Assembly: GCA_023525715.1 (NCBI GenBank)
Contig: CM042010.1
Coordinates: 86,791,384-86,855,383, forward strand
DNA: 64,000 bases
Source of the DNA: Cichorium intybus
Taxonomy: Eukaryota > Streptophyta > Magnoliopsida > Asterales > Asteraceae
Reading direction: 5' to 3'
The position numbers were made by a program, and so were the translations under genes. Position 1 is the first letter of the stretch; every line of letters begins with the position of its first letter. The notes beneath the pieces were generated by a model. It had not been told where the DNA came from, did no database searches, and worked only from the letters and a program-made list of their open reading frames with translations. This document shows positions 9,662 through 20,082 of this stretch, piece by piece.

Positions 9662-11785
9662 CTATGACTGTCTAATCATGTCTGGTAATGACGTAGTAAC
9701 AAATATTCTTAGGCAAGTGATTCGAAGAGGCATACACATCCTCTTTCGACTAAGAGCATCTGCTACGACATTTACCTTACCAGGATGGTAAAGTATCTCA
9801 CAGTCATAATCTTTCAGTATATCCAACCACCTTCGCTGCCTCATGTTCAGATCTTGCTGATCCATAAGATACTTCAAACTCTTATGATCCGTATAAATTG
9901 TGCACTTAACTCCATACAGGTAATGTCTCCATATCTTTAGAGCGAAGACAACTGCTCCGAGTTCCAAATCATGCGTCGGGTATCTGGTTTCGTGTGGTTT
10001 TAACTGTCTTGAGGCATAAGCGATAACTTTTCCTCTCTGCATCAAGACTGCTCCCATTCCGTGAAGTGACGCATCGCAGTATACTGTCATGTCTTCGACT
10101 CCTTCTGGTAACGTTAGAATTGGAGCCTCACACAACTTCTTCCTTAGAATTTCAAATGCCTTCTGTTGATCCACGCCCCATTTAAATGAAGCATTCTTCT
10201 TAGTTAGCTGAGTCAATGGTACCGCGATCTTAGAAAAGTCTTGGATGAATCGACGGTAGTAACCAGCTAAACCCAGAAAACTTCTAATCTCTGTGGGCGT
10301 CTTCGGAACTTCCCACTTCATTACAGCTTCAATCTTGGCTGGATCGACTAATATTCCTTTTTGATTAACAACATGTCCAAGGAATTGAACTTCTCGTAAC
10401 CAGAATTCACATTTAGAGAATTTGGCATACAACTTTTCTCGTCTTAATACTTCTAATATTTCACGCAGATGGTTCTCGTGCTCTTCTCGAGTCTTTGAGT
10501 ATATTAGGATATCATCAATGAATACTATCACTGATTTATCAAGCATGAGTCTACAAACTCGATTCATCAAATCCATAAATGCTGCCGGTGCATTTGTAAG
10601 ACCAAAAGGCATTACCACAAACTCGTAGTGGCCATACCTTGTCCGAAAAGCTGTCTTAGGAATGTCTTCTTCCTTTACTCTCATCTGATGATACCCAGAG
10701 CGTAGATCAATCTTAGAGAACCAAGAGGCTCCCTGCAATTGATCAAACAGATCATCAATCCTTGGAAAAGGGTATCTATTCTTTACCGTGAGCATATTTA
10801 GTTCCCTATAATCAATGCACATGCGATGTGATCCATCCTTCTTTTTGACAAATAAAATCGGCGCTCCCCAGGGAGAACTGCTAGGTCTGATGAATCCTTT
10901 GTCTAACAATTCTTGAAGTTGTGTAGACAACTCTTGCATCTCTGGTGGTGCGAGACGATATGGTGCTTTGGCTATCGGAGCCGCCCCAGGAACTAAATCT
11001 ATTCGAAACTCCACTTGCCTTTCGGGAGGTATGCCTGGTAAATCCTCAGGGAATACATCTGGTAATTCTTGAACTACAGGCACATCTTCAACGACCTTCT
11101 TTCTTTCCTCCCTAGTATCGGTAACATAAGCAAGGAATCCTGAGCCTCCATGCTGAAAATGTCTTCGTGCTCTGGCAGCTGAGCAAAATGTCATGTTGTT
11201 CTTTCTTTTCTCACCTTGGATGATCAGTTTTCCCCCACTTGGGGTTTGAACCCATACTTGTTTATTCTTACAATCAATCCACGCTTCATGAGTACTTAGC
11301 CAGTCCATACCAATGATTACTCTTCTATCTCTCAAGGGAATAGGAATAAGGTCTATATTGAACCTCACTCCTTGTACTTCCAAGTTACAATTACGAAAAA
11401 CATTAAAGGCTCGTACAATTTTATCATCCGTAATCTCTACTTCTAACGGATTATCAAGTGTTTCAAGGGTAATGCTAAAACTCTTACTAAATTCAAGTGA
11501 TACAAATGAATGACTAGCTCCTGAGTCAAATAGTACTAAAGTAGACAAAGAGTTGACTGAGAACGTACCCGTAACGACATCAGGTACAACTTGTGCTTCT
11601 CCCGCGGTTAACTGAAATACCCGACCCTTGGCTTTAGGAGTTCCAGTCTTTACTTGATGACCATCTGTGATACGAAGTGTACTGGGCGCCGGGTTCTGCA
11701 CTGCTGTTTTACCGAGGTTGGGGCATTGGGATTTGATATGGCCCACCTGATTGCAGTTAAAGCATATTTTGGCCTCCTGTCGTCA
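9662..11785 (-). pseudogene. Tekay protease - reverse transcriptase - RNase H
   Basis: The frame runs from the stop at 11783-11785 to the TAG at 9662-9664, 21 codons before the integrase frame resumes. It begins with the second zinc knuckle (CFNCNQVGHIKSQC). Next come the aspartic protease with VLFDSGASHSFVS and IIGMDWLS, the RT core with FSKIDLRSGYHQ, MPFGLTNAPAAF and the active-site VFIDDILIYS, and RNase H with YCDASLHGMG, LELGAVVFAL, YTDHKSLKYL and VVADALSRK. All visible catalytic acids are kept. The product would copy genomic RNA into cDNA in virus-like particles. The stop codons make it a recent pseudogene rather than a decayed one. Confidence 0.9.
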
Positions 11786-11826
11786 ATCCCTAGCATAATG
11801 GCCCTCTTTGCCACACTTATGGCACA

Positions 11827-12717
11827 CTACTGCCCTACACCACCCCTCATGGTTTTTCCCACACTTGCCACACTGACCGTGGCTTCTGTGACCATGCCTT
11901 CCTTGGTCCCCCCTTTATGCTTCTTTGATGGCGGATGAGATTGTGTCGGTGCCTGACGCTTCTGCCTTTGTTGATTCTCTAGTTCCAATTCTCGAGCTCG
12001 AGCGGCTGCAATCATGTCGTTAATATTTTGGTGCCTGGCAGCAGACACAAACTCCCGTATATCCGTCCGAAGCATTGCCAAATATCGGGTCATCCGCATT
12101 TTCTCCGTGGCTGCATACTCTGGGCAAAAGAGCGCCTGCTCGTTAAACTTTTTGGTGATTTCTGCAACTGTCTCTGTGGTCTGAGTCAGGTTCAAGTATT
12201 CCTGAGCCAAACGTTCCATCTCTATTTGCAGGACATACTCTTGTCTGAACTTAGTCGTGAATTCGGCCCAAGTGATAGCCTCTATCTGAGCATCAGTGAG
12301 ATCTTTAGCCATCATTTCCCACCAATCCTTTGCATCGTCTCTCAACAGGTTTACAGCAAAGATAACCTTTGATTCCTCTGGGCAAAAACAGGTTCTGAAA
12401 GCACCCTCTACTGCGGAAATCCATCTTATACTAGCGATTGGATCCCTTCCCCCACCAAACACCGGGACTTGACATGCGGCAAAATCCCGATAAGTCGCCA
12501 TTCTATCCCTTGGTCTACTAATTGTAGCAAGTCGTTCCTCAATCATCGTTATCAGTTCAGTTTTGATTGTACCGAAGAAACGAGGAATTTCGGCTAGCAC
12601 CTTGCGTGATACCTCTTCAGCAATTAAGTCTCGTAGCTCCTCATCTGATCGAGTGGATCGGCTTGGTCCCTCACTAGACCCAGAGCCATTACCATTGCTT
12701 CTTGTAATCACCACCAT
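11827..12717 (-). pseudogene. Tekay gag (capsid/nucleocapsid), frameshifted at the zinc knuckles
   Basis: Gag packages the element RNA. The frame starts at an ATG (12717) with a Ser/Gly-rich N-terminus. The retrotransposon gag core lies at about residues 80-230 (FRTCFCPEESKVIFAVNLL, DDAKDWWEMM, FTTKFRQEYV). A basic stretch KRQAPTQSHPPSKKHKGG ends it. At a G6 run (plus strand C6, 11908-11913) the reading shifts. In the pol frame the sequence continues as CGKCGKNHEG and CHKCGKEGHYARD before the TGA at 11783-11785. The true gag therefore ended in two zinc knuckles, now out of frame. Confidence 0.85.
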
Positions 12718-13509
12718 TCTGATTTTACCAACAAGATGGTGAGACCATGCTCGTTATATGTGATTACCCTACCAACCGGACTCTATAGGATTTTTGGCGA
12801 CTGACTCTGTTACATGTAAGAATCCTATGCTTTCGATAGTACGGGCCCTGTACTATCTTCCACACCTATTCTTACTTGTACCAAACGTCCTTCCAAAATT
12901 ACTATATAGTCTCTTATTACTATATGGTCTTTTATATGGTTTGTACATTCAACACTTCTTTTTAGACTTCCTAGAGTTTCTTTATCATACTCGTGATAAA
13001 AGAGAAAAACTTTTGATGATGCCATTAGGTAGTTTTGTTAACGCTTATTTCACACATAATTTTAAGGATAAAATATACAGTTGAATAAGTAATCCTATCC
13101 TAATATCACCACCAAACAAGGAACAACTAATAAAGTCAGATAACTAATTCCAAAGCAAACATGCAATTCAAGCGTTCATTTAACTTTCTAACAGTATAAG
13201 CATAGTTTCAGTTGCACATAATTGTCATCATATAAGGCAATCAGACATCCTAAATCATGCAATTATAACATGCAATTCCTGAGTGAATCCTTAGAATACT
13301 CATTATCATATCAAGTTTCTAGCATATACATGAATGCAGATATTTTGAGAATCATTTACTCACTTAAGCTCCGGCTGACCGCACGCATCGCATTCCTTTT
13401 CTTTTTAAAATTTCTAACTTTTTTTTGTAAAACTCTCAGTCCTCAGTTTGAGTTCAGATTTACCCGAAAGTTTATCTAAATCCCTCAAACTAAGGCTCTG
13501 ATACCAACT
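12718..13509 (-). other. Tekay 5' leader between PBS and gag
   Basis: This is non-coding leader of the genomic RNA, about 780 bases. The part 12837-13509 is duplicated at 5779-6450. It carries the PBS at one end and the gag ATG at 12717 at the other. Short frames in it are not credible. Confidence 0.7.
13495..13506 (-). promoter_or_regulatory. Primer binding site, Tekay
   Basis: The minus strand reads TGGTATCAGAGC, complementary to initiator tRNA-Met, three bases (AGT) inside the LTR end at 13510. Confidence 0.85.
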
Positions 13510-15293
13510 TGTAACGCCCCAGATTTTCAAGTCAAATTTTTCTTTTTGAAAACCAAATATTGATTTATAAATGAATATTTTACAAATAGAGAAATCAGCC
13601 ATAGTATTGATTTTAGCAAAATACATATAGAAACTCATGTTCTTTATTCTTCACATAAATTATTTATAAAGTAGCGGAAGTCTTGGAAATAGTGGAATGC
13701 GGTGCGTCAGGTTGGAGCCTTCCCTCTGTCTCTGCCATTATCTGAAAATGTTAAATATCAACGGGGTAAGCACAAAGCTTAGTGAGTTCCTCAAAATACC
13801 ATACGATCCATCACATAACATACAACACATAATAACCATTCATATGTCTGTGAGACTCGCGGGCTATCCCTGTTCCGCCTGAAGACTCACGGGCAGTTCC
13901 CGTTCCGTCTTATCGCTCGCAGGCTTTTCCCGTTCTGTCTAATGACTCGCAGGCTATTCCCGTTCCGCCTATTGGCTCGCGGGCTATCCCATTCCGACCA
14001 CAAACAATCATTATCATAGCAATAATTCATACAATTATCATAACAGGTAAGATCACCTTAGTCTAACATATCTTCCTTCCTACGCATGTAATATCACCTA
14101 TAGTATAGTGAGAAGACTCACCTGATTAAAGTTGACTATATCGTTTATCTTTCTCGGCTTTGTATTTCCTTCAACTTTAACTGTTAACATAATAAGAAAT
14201 CTATCATTCCTTAATCCTTAACTATATTATAGTCGCATCATTAAACCCTTCAATAATTCCAACATGATACTCCATGATTTATCAAGTAAAGAACGGCCAG
14301 GTAGAAGATTAGATAGGTAGAAGATTAGATGGGGTGGCAGGATCCTTTCAGCATTTTAGCCTTTCGGAAAATCCAACAACCAGATCCCAAGTAATCAGCC
14401 TAGTCACCGTCCTCGTAAGTAAATCAATCAGTATTATTTTTGGAATTATGAATTGTTATAATAAAGACATTTTAAGGTTTTTGTTTACTATTGTTAGAAA
14501 TGAGTATAATATAACATATGTTATACTTATTAAATATTCTACTTCTTAATACAAAAACTATTTTACAATACCTAATTAAGCTATAGAAAAGTTTCTAGTT
14601 ACCTTATGACCAGTCATCGGAACCTATAACTTCTTCGTTAGGCTTTTAAGCTTCCTTCCGCTCACTTCTTACACTCTAGTGCTTAGAAACCTCTATATAT
14701 TGGATTGAGATTTGTTGGTGTGGTTTATGGGATGTTTTGGGGGGTATTTATACTTGAATTCTTGAATAAAAAATGGCATGACAATTTTGACAAAAGATTT
14801 TAATAATATAACTTTGTTGAAATTAAAGCCCTTCTAGAATCAGTCTGTTCAAGACTGGTTTAGCCGATCTTAAACCCATTAAATTCATGTTTTTATGATA
14901 TTTAGAAAATTCATCTCAATACCTTTCCAGGGATGTATGGTATGTATTTATACGATTTTTCTATAATTTATTATGATTTTTTGAAAACAGACTATCTAAT
15001 CTGTCAATTTCGAACTACTTAGTGAAGATTGCATTTTTAACCATATATAATACCACTTTCAAGCTTACAATTATTTTTAAGAATTGTACTAGACTCAATT
15101 TGTAAACTTTGTACACTAGTTTGAGGTCCAAACAATGTTCCTATAATTAATTATGATTTTTCTAAAAACATCACAAAATGCTGATTTTCATATGAAATTG
15201 TAACTAAAGTTTTTCTTAGCTTTTTAACTACCAAAAATCATAGAATTCACAACAATTATAACTAAATGCAATAAATGGAATACAGGTCTTACA
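13510..15293 (-). mobile_element. 5' LTR of the Tekay element (1784 bp)
   Basis: It has the same termini as the 3' LTR (TGTAAGACCT...GTTACA on the minus strand). The TATA box is at 14745-14752 and the repeat block at 13854-13999. It drives the minus-strand transcript. Its outer edge abuts microsatellite DNA at 15294. No target duplication can be tested, because the left side of the element is truncated. Confidence 0.85.
14745..14752 (-). promoter_or_regulatory. TATA box, Tekay 5' LTR
   Basis: The minus strand reads TATAAATA, a candidate core promoter for the genomic RNA of this element. Confidence 0.55.
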
Positions 15294-15329
15294 TATATGT
15301 ACATATATGTATATGTATATATATGTATA
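15294..15329. repeat. Microsatellite sliver between Tekay and Tat, including left TSD GTATA (15325-15329)
   Basis: TATATGTACATATATG-type repeat. The last five bases GTATA are repeated right after the 3' Tat LTR at 25988-25992. The sliver plus the first 14 LTR bases is a copy of 5277-5326. Confidence 0.7.
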
Positions 15330-15960
15330 TGATAGCGTGCCATTTGGAAACCGCTAGCGCGTCCTCTAACGCGCTCCCTGGAGATCCCAATCTCGTCAAC
15401 CGCCGAAAGTTCCTCGCCAGGAAGCCTCTATTCCAGCCAACGGAAATACCTCGCTGGAGAGACCTCTCCTGGAGAACCCCGCTCCGGCTCACTAACGACA
15501 CATTCGCTGGAACGCCCAGCGTGAACTGTACTTGGCGCCATGCTCCTCAAGTTACGCGTGGCGCTCGTACCTGACATAGATCGTGCACGCCCTATCCAGC
15601 CGGTCTGAACCAATAGGGGCGCAGCGAAGGACAAAGGTCGTACAGCCAACGGATGGCCTGGTCTCCTCCTGCCACAGCAAAGATCTTGTCGGCCACTGCT
15701 AGACAGGCAAGACGTATAGAAGCCCATGTAGGGCGTTCGGTAAGGGGATCGAAAACCATTATACTCTGAACACACATACTACACACTTACCAAACTCCGC
15801 CGGAGATTTGACTTTGGCATTAGAGCGATTTCCCGGGACCTCCTACCGGAGAACGGCTAACGTTGCCATTCCTTTGTGATTGTGGTCGCAGGTCTAGCCC
15901 AGAGCGATCAGAATCACCCGTGAAGTGAGAACCAGACGAAGGAGAGCTGATATCACATCA
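15330..15960 (+). mobile_element. 5' LTR of the Tat element
   Basis: It runs from TGATAGCGTGCC to TATCACATCA. The TATA position at about 15715 reads TATAGAAG, where the 3' LTR reads TATAAAAG, so the promoter of this copy may be weakened. Minus-strand open frames of about 115 codons run through both LTRs but match nothing known. Confidence 0.85.
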
Positions 15961-15961
15961 C

Positions 15962-15979
15962 TGGCGCCATCCGTGTTGT
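15962..15979 (+). promoter_or_regulatory. Primer binding site, Tat
   Basis: TGGCGCCATCCGTG starts one base after the LTR end. TGGCGCC-type PBSs are usual in the Tat/Athila branch. The exact tRNA is not determined. Confidence 0.65.
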
Positions 15980-16016
15980 GACAGGCAACGAGAAACCACC
16001 ATTTTAATCTCCAACA

Positions 16017-17642
16017 ATGACAACTGAAGGACAAACAAGCGATGGTAACAACCCCAAAAGCCCCATACGTTCAATGCCACCTTTGGGCCCAGTACTGATA
16101 GAAACATTACCAACAACACCGTCGCCACCAAGAGCCAGCCCTCTTGCACCTCCCTTAATCCCCCAAACACCAGTTCCTTCATCGACATTTCAACACACTG
16201 TAACACCCATACCTTTAAGTACGCCGCCGCCATACATACCGTTTAGCTACCCATTCACACCATTCCAACCCTCAACGGGACCACCAATGTTCACCTCCTC
16301 ACCCACATCTTTCTTCCAGCCATCCCAACCAACGGTAGCACCATTGTTCACAAGTTTTACGACAACACCGTCATCGGGAGGGCCAATACCAATCCCCACA
16401 CCAGTAAACACACCCGTTTCATCCTTGGGAGGCATACCGACCAGTGCACTCCCTCTGTTCTACACCCAACCAACGATGTACCAACCCACCACATCCCCCA
16501 TCCAAACAACAAACAACACAAGCTTACTTCCCCCTCTAGCACACAAGTCCCCGTTCGTCAAAGAAATATACGAGTACGACATGCCAAACACAGCCAAGCT
16601 GCCACACTTGAAAACTTATAACGGAACCACATGCCCAGATAGCCATATCGACACGTACGAATGGCATATGCAATCGCTGAAGTTGGACGAACGCTTCTGG
16701 TGTATGCACTTCTTGACGACGCTGGACGGGAACGCAGGCGCATGGTTCAAAAGTCTCGCGCCAAACAGCATCAGAAACTTTACCGAGCTCAAGGAACAAT
16801 TCCTATCAAACTTCATGCAACTGCGTAAATATAGAGGGGATATTCGAGAGATTATTGGCTGCAAGCAACTGGAGGGTGAAACAGTTAGAGTCTATTTTAA
16901 GCGATTCAATGAAGCAACGCTGAATGTACCAGGGCAAAATGACAACCTGGTGACTGGAGCTTTCACACATGGCTTACTGCCAAGTCCATTATCAACGAAA
17001 TTCTTGGGAAAACCACCATCCACTCGCCAGGAGACGAAGGAGCGAGTAGAACGTTTCCTACGACAGGAAGAGGGCACGGCCGCCAAAGAAGCATACCTAA
17101 AAGCCGCAGCTACTTCTTCATCAAAACCCAGGGAAGGCCACCCACAGTATCCTAGCTATAGACGACAACCATTCAGAAGAGGTAAACCTCCAAAACTCTA
17201 TAACAACCACTACAGAGATGACAGGAGATATAGGCGGACGGACGTTCTGGCTGTCGCAGAAAAAAGCAAGCCTATAAGGAAAATGCCAGAACGCCCGAGA
17301 GATCACTCTAAGTACTGGGAGTTCCACAATTGCTACGGGCATGACACAGCAGAATGCGCCGTACTGAAGAAAGAACTCGACCAGAGAATACAACGAGGAA
17401 ACCTAAACGACATAGCCAAGTCAATTCGCCCAAAGAACGATAGAAACGACACACCAGCGAGAAACAAGGACACGCCAAAAAAGGGGCCAGAGATTCTAGT
17501 GATACACAAACACCATCATAGAGCGCGAGAGCAGACCCAGACGTTGACGAACAACAAATATCATTTTCCAGTAGAGACAGAAAGCCAGACGGGTGGAATG
17601 GAGATGACCCACTCATCATCCAGGCCAGAGTTCGAGACATAA
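16017..17642 (+). CDS. Tat gag polyprotein (541 aa)
   Basis: An intact frame starts with ATG 57 bases after the LTR. Residues 1-180 are rich in Pro, Thr and Ser (low complexity). The gag core follows, with LKTYNGTTCPDSHI near 200, HFLTTLDGNAGAWFKSL near 240-255 and LKEQFLSNFM just after. A basic stretch lies around 375-400. A single zinc-knuckle-like motif with KYWEFHNCYGHDTAEC is near residues 435-450. It would form the virus-like particle. The protease frame follows in a different phase, and its sequence can be traced back to about 17555 inside the gag 3' end. The last about 25 gag residues are therefore probably the product of an indel rather than the true C-terminus. Confidence 0.85.
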   Translation: MTTEGQTSDGNNPKSPIRSMPPLGPVLIETLPTTPSPPRASPLAPPLIPQTPVPSSTFQHTVTPIPLSTPPPYIPFSYPFTPFQPSTGPPMFTSSPTSFFQPSQPTVAPLFTSFTTTPSSGGPIPIPTPVNTPVSSLGGIPTSALPLFYTQPTMYQPTTSPIQTTNNTSLLPPLAHKSPFVKEIYEYDMPNTAKLPHLKTYNGTTCPDSHIDTYEWHMQSLKLDERFWCMHFLTTLDGNAGAWFKSLAPNSIRNFTELKEQFLSNFMQLRKYRGDIREIIGCKQLEGETVRVYFKRFNEATLNVPGQNDNLVTGAFTHGLLPSPLSTKFLGKPPSTRQETKERVERFLRQEEGTAAKEAYLKAAATSSSKPREGHPQYPSYRRQPFRRGKPPKLYNNHYRDDRRYRRTDVLAVAEKSKPIRKMPERPRDHSKYWEFHNCYGHDTAECAVLKKELDQRIQRGNLNDIAKSIRPKNDRNDTPARNKDTPKKGPEILVIHKHHHRAREQTQTLTNNKYHFPVETESQTGGMEMTHSSSRPEFET

Positions 17643-18205
17643 TCATCCATCGCATACACATTGATAGTGGCAGCGCAGCAGACATCATGTTCGAACATTG
17701 CTTCCGCCAGCTGCCACGGGAATGGAGGGCAGACTTGCGCCCCCCAGCAGGAAATTTAACCGGCTTCACAGGACACATCATAGTACCAACTGGGATGATC
17801 TACCTACCCATCACGATAGAAGATGACCAACGAAAGAAGACTGTTACGGTTGAATTCACGGTAGTGCGGGCACCATCGGAACACAACATCATCCTGGGAA
17901 GACCAGCAGCGCTATACTTCGGCATTGTTGCATTGACACTACATGGCATAATCAAGTTCCTGACGGATAGCGGCATAGCCACCGTCCTGGCAACTCCACA
18001 AAAGACGCTCAAATGCTACCAGATAATGTTACCCACTGACATCGATAGAAAACGGAAGTGCCCAAGAGATGAACCTAAAGAAAGCAGAGAAATAATTCAC
18101 CATGATTACCCGGATCAAAAAATACAAGTTGGCAGCACATTACCACCCGAGTTACGAAAAGATGTAATATCCCTACTCAGAAAATATAAGCACATGTTCG
18201 CCTAG
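17570..18205 (+). pseudogene. Tat aspartic protease and start of RT region
   Basis: In this phase the sequence reads GDDPLIIQARV, then the protease active site RIHIDSGSAADIMFEHCF. The flap and core follow, with a late NIILGRPAAL motif near codon 70 after the active site. It matures gag-pol. The frame ends at TAG (18203-18205) in the context HMFA-stop-EPADM. Family members have Trp at this place, so this is a TGG to TAG change. A further 220 codons of RT continue in the same frame. Confidence 0.8.
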
Positions 18206-19140
18206 GAGCCAGCGGATATGGTGGGAGTAGAAAGAGAGATCATCGAGCACAACCTCAATATAACGCCAGGAAGCAACATTGTTAAACACAAACGTCGTGG
18301 CCAAGCGGGAGAACGTAACAACGCCATCAACGCAGAAGTCGCCAAGTTAGTACAGGCCAGCATTGTTCGCGAAGCCTTCTTCCCAACGTGGATCGCCAAC
18401 CCAGTCATGGGCAAGAAAAGTGATGGAAGCTGGAGAATGTGCATTGACTACACCGATTTAAACAAGGCATGCCCGAAAGATTGTTATCCACTCCCCGAGA
18501 TAGACCAGAAAGTAGAATCACTGGAGGGTTTTAAGTGGAAGTGTTTCCTAGACGCCTACAAGGGCTACCACCAGATTCTCATGCGGAAAGAAGATGAAGA
18601 TAAGACAGCCTTTTATACGGATCCCGGCACCTTTTGCTACCAGAAAATGCCGTTCGGTCTAAGAACGCTGGGGCAACATACCAAAGGCTCGTTGATAAGG
18701 TGTTCAAAGATCAAATCGGAAGAAACGTGGAAGTATATGTCGACGGCATGGTCATAAAGAGCCGAGCAGAACAATCCTTGCTGCAAGACATTGAAGAAAC
18801 TCTTAAAACACTCTCCAAAATACAAATGAAACTCAATCCAGCCAAGTGCACCTTTGGCGTAGAAGAAGGAAAGTTTCTGGGCTACTACGTCACGCGAGAG
18901 GGCATCCAACCAAACCCAGAAAAGATCAAAGACTTCGTCGGGATAAAGTCACCAGCAAGCTTACGGGAAATACAGGGATTAAACGGGAAACTAACAGCTT
19001 TGGGACGCTTCGTAGCAAAGTCGGCAGAAATAGCCCTTCCATTGTTTAACATGCTGAAAGGATGCGTCGACAAAAACAATTTCAAATGGACGGGAGAGGC
19101 AGAAGCCGCCTTGGTCCATTTAAAGGAAGCAATGAAATAA
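18206..19140 (+). pseudogene. Tat reverse transcriptase, frameshifted, with altered YVDD motif
   Basis: The RT fingers and palm are clear: WRMCIDYTDLNKACPKD, then FLDAYKGYHQI and YQKMPFGLR. After this the phase shifts at about 18655-18670. The new phase continues with ATYQRLVDKVF, the active-site region EVYVDGMVIKSR and the thumb FLGYYVTREGI. The expected YVDD box is YVDG here (GGC at 18745-18747), so a catalytic Asp is lost as well. The frame ends at TAA (19138-19140) in EAMK-stop-LPTLACP. A second TAA follows a few codons later, before the RNase H frame. This RT cannot work. Confidence 0.85.
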
Positions 19141-19182
19141 TTGCCTACACTAGCATGTCCAGTCCTTGGATAAAAGTTATCC

Positions 19183-20082
19183 ATGTATTTGGCAGCGTCG
19201 CCAGAAGCGATAAGTGCAGTTTTAGCCATGGAAAGGGAACACCAACAGAGACCGGTGTACTTCGTTAGCCATGCGCTTCAGGGCCCAGAGCTACGTTACC
19301 CAAAATTAGAGAAGTTAATCCTCGCATTAATCTATGCAGCGCGCCGGCTGAGGCGATATTTCCAGGCTCACCACGTCGAGGTGTTGACAAGCCAACCGAT
19401 CCGCCAAATCCTACTGAAACCAGAGAAGTCAGGCCGCCTGGCCAAATGGGCCATCGAACTCGGGGAACACGACATCGAGTATAAACCAAGAACAAGCATC
19501 AAGGGCCAGGCTCTGGCGGATTTTCTCGCAGAAATACCAGAGGAAGAAGAAGCAGCAAAGAGTCAATCTACAAAACAAGAACCAGGCGCACATACAGAAA
19601 CCTGGATGCTCCACACGGATGGGGCAGCCAGCAAAGCGGGCTCGGGAGCAGGCCTAGTGCTGACAAGCCCAGAAGGCGAGGAAATAACCTATGCACTCAA
19701 GTTCGTCTTCCAAACGTCGAACAATGAAGCAGAATACGAGGCACTGCTCTCCGGAATGCGACTCGCGAGGGAGAACGGGGTGAAGCACCTCCTGGCGCAT
19801 AGCGATTCTTTGTTGGTGGCAAACCAAATCAACGAGGCTTACCAACTAAAACACCAACGGATGAAGAAATACGCAGAGGAAGTGAATAGGATAGCAGCCA
19901 CGATGGAAAGTTTCGCAGTCAAACAAATCCCGCGCTCAGCCAATAGAAAAGCCGACGCGCTGAGCAAATTAGCATCTGCGGCATTCGATCACTTATCCAA
20001 GGAAGTCCTGGTGGAAGTCCTGAAAGAAAGAAGCATTGATGGCCAGAAAATAGCACCAATCAGCACGGCTGCCACTACATAG
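19183..20082 (+). pseudogene. Tat dual RNase H (degenerate gypsy-type plus archaeal-type)
   Basis: Residues 1-118 are the original Ty3/gypsy RNase H in decayed form. PVYFVSHAL and RYPKLEKLILAL are kept, but the usual TDH is LTSQPI. Residues about 138-275 are a second RNase H of the archaeal/plant type, with all four acids visible: HTDGAASKAGSG, NNEAEYEALLSG, AHSDSLLVANQI and RKADALSKLA. Taking over a second RNase H is the hallmark of the Tat lineage. The frame ends in TAG at 20080-20082, where the family has Trp before the methionine that starts the next stretch. The integrase continues in phase. Confidence 0.9.

Larger units (their letters stand above)
5779..15293 (-). mobile_element. Tekay-lineage Ty3/gypsy chromovirus with a partial tandem second copy
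   Basis: On the minus strand the order is: LTR (15293-13510), PBS and leader (13509-12718), gag, protease, RT, RNase H, integrase with a chromodomain-like tail, PPT (8236-8221), LTR (8220-6451). A second PBS and the first part of another leader then follow (6450-5779). That last piece matches 13509-12837 and is not expected after a 3' LTR. It shows that a second copy was once joined in tandem, sharing the middle LTR. gag-pol has a frameshift at 11908-11913 and stops at 11783-11785 and 9662-9664, so this copy is not autonomous. The lineage call rests on pol motifs, the long LTR and the PBS. Confidence 0.8.

Noticed and set aside
10422..12372. Plus-strand frames within Tekay gag-pol
   Set aside because: Opposite-strand shadows of the well-supported minus-strand pol and gag.
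12837..15293. LTR of about 2.46 kb covering the whole left/right duplicated block
   Set aside because: The duplicated block includes a PBS (13495-13506). The terminal TGTAA/TTACA pair and the PPT place the LTR at 13510-15293. The remainder is leader, so a tandem-copy explanation fits better.
15428..15775. 115-codon minus-strand frame present in both Tat LTRs (also 25456-25803)
   Set aside because: Its conservation is explained by LTR identity. It has Arg/Ser-rich content without motifs and is out of any known LTR gene plan.
16357..17781. Several minus-strand frames of 60-157 codons over Tat gag
   Set aside because: Shadows of the gag frame. None has a recognisable domain or continues outside gag.
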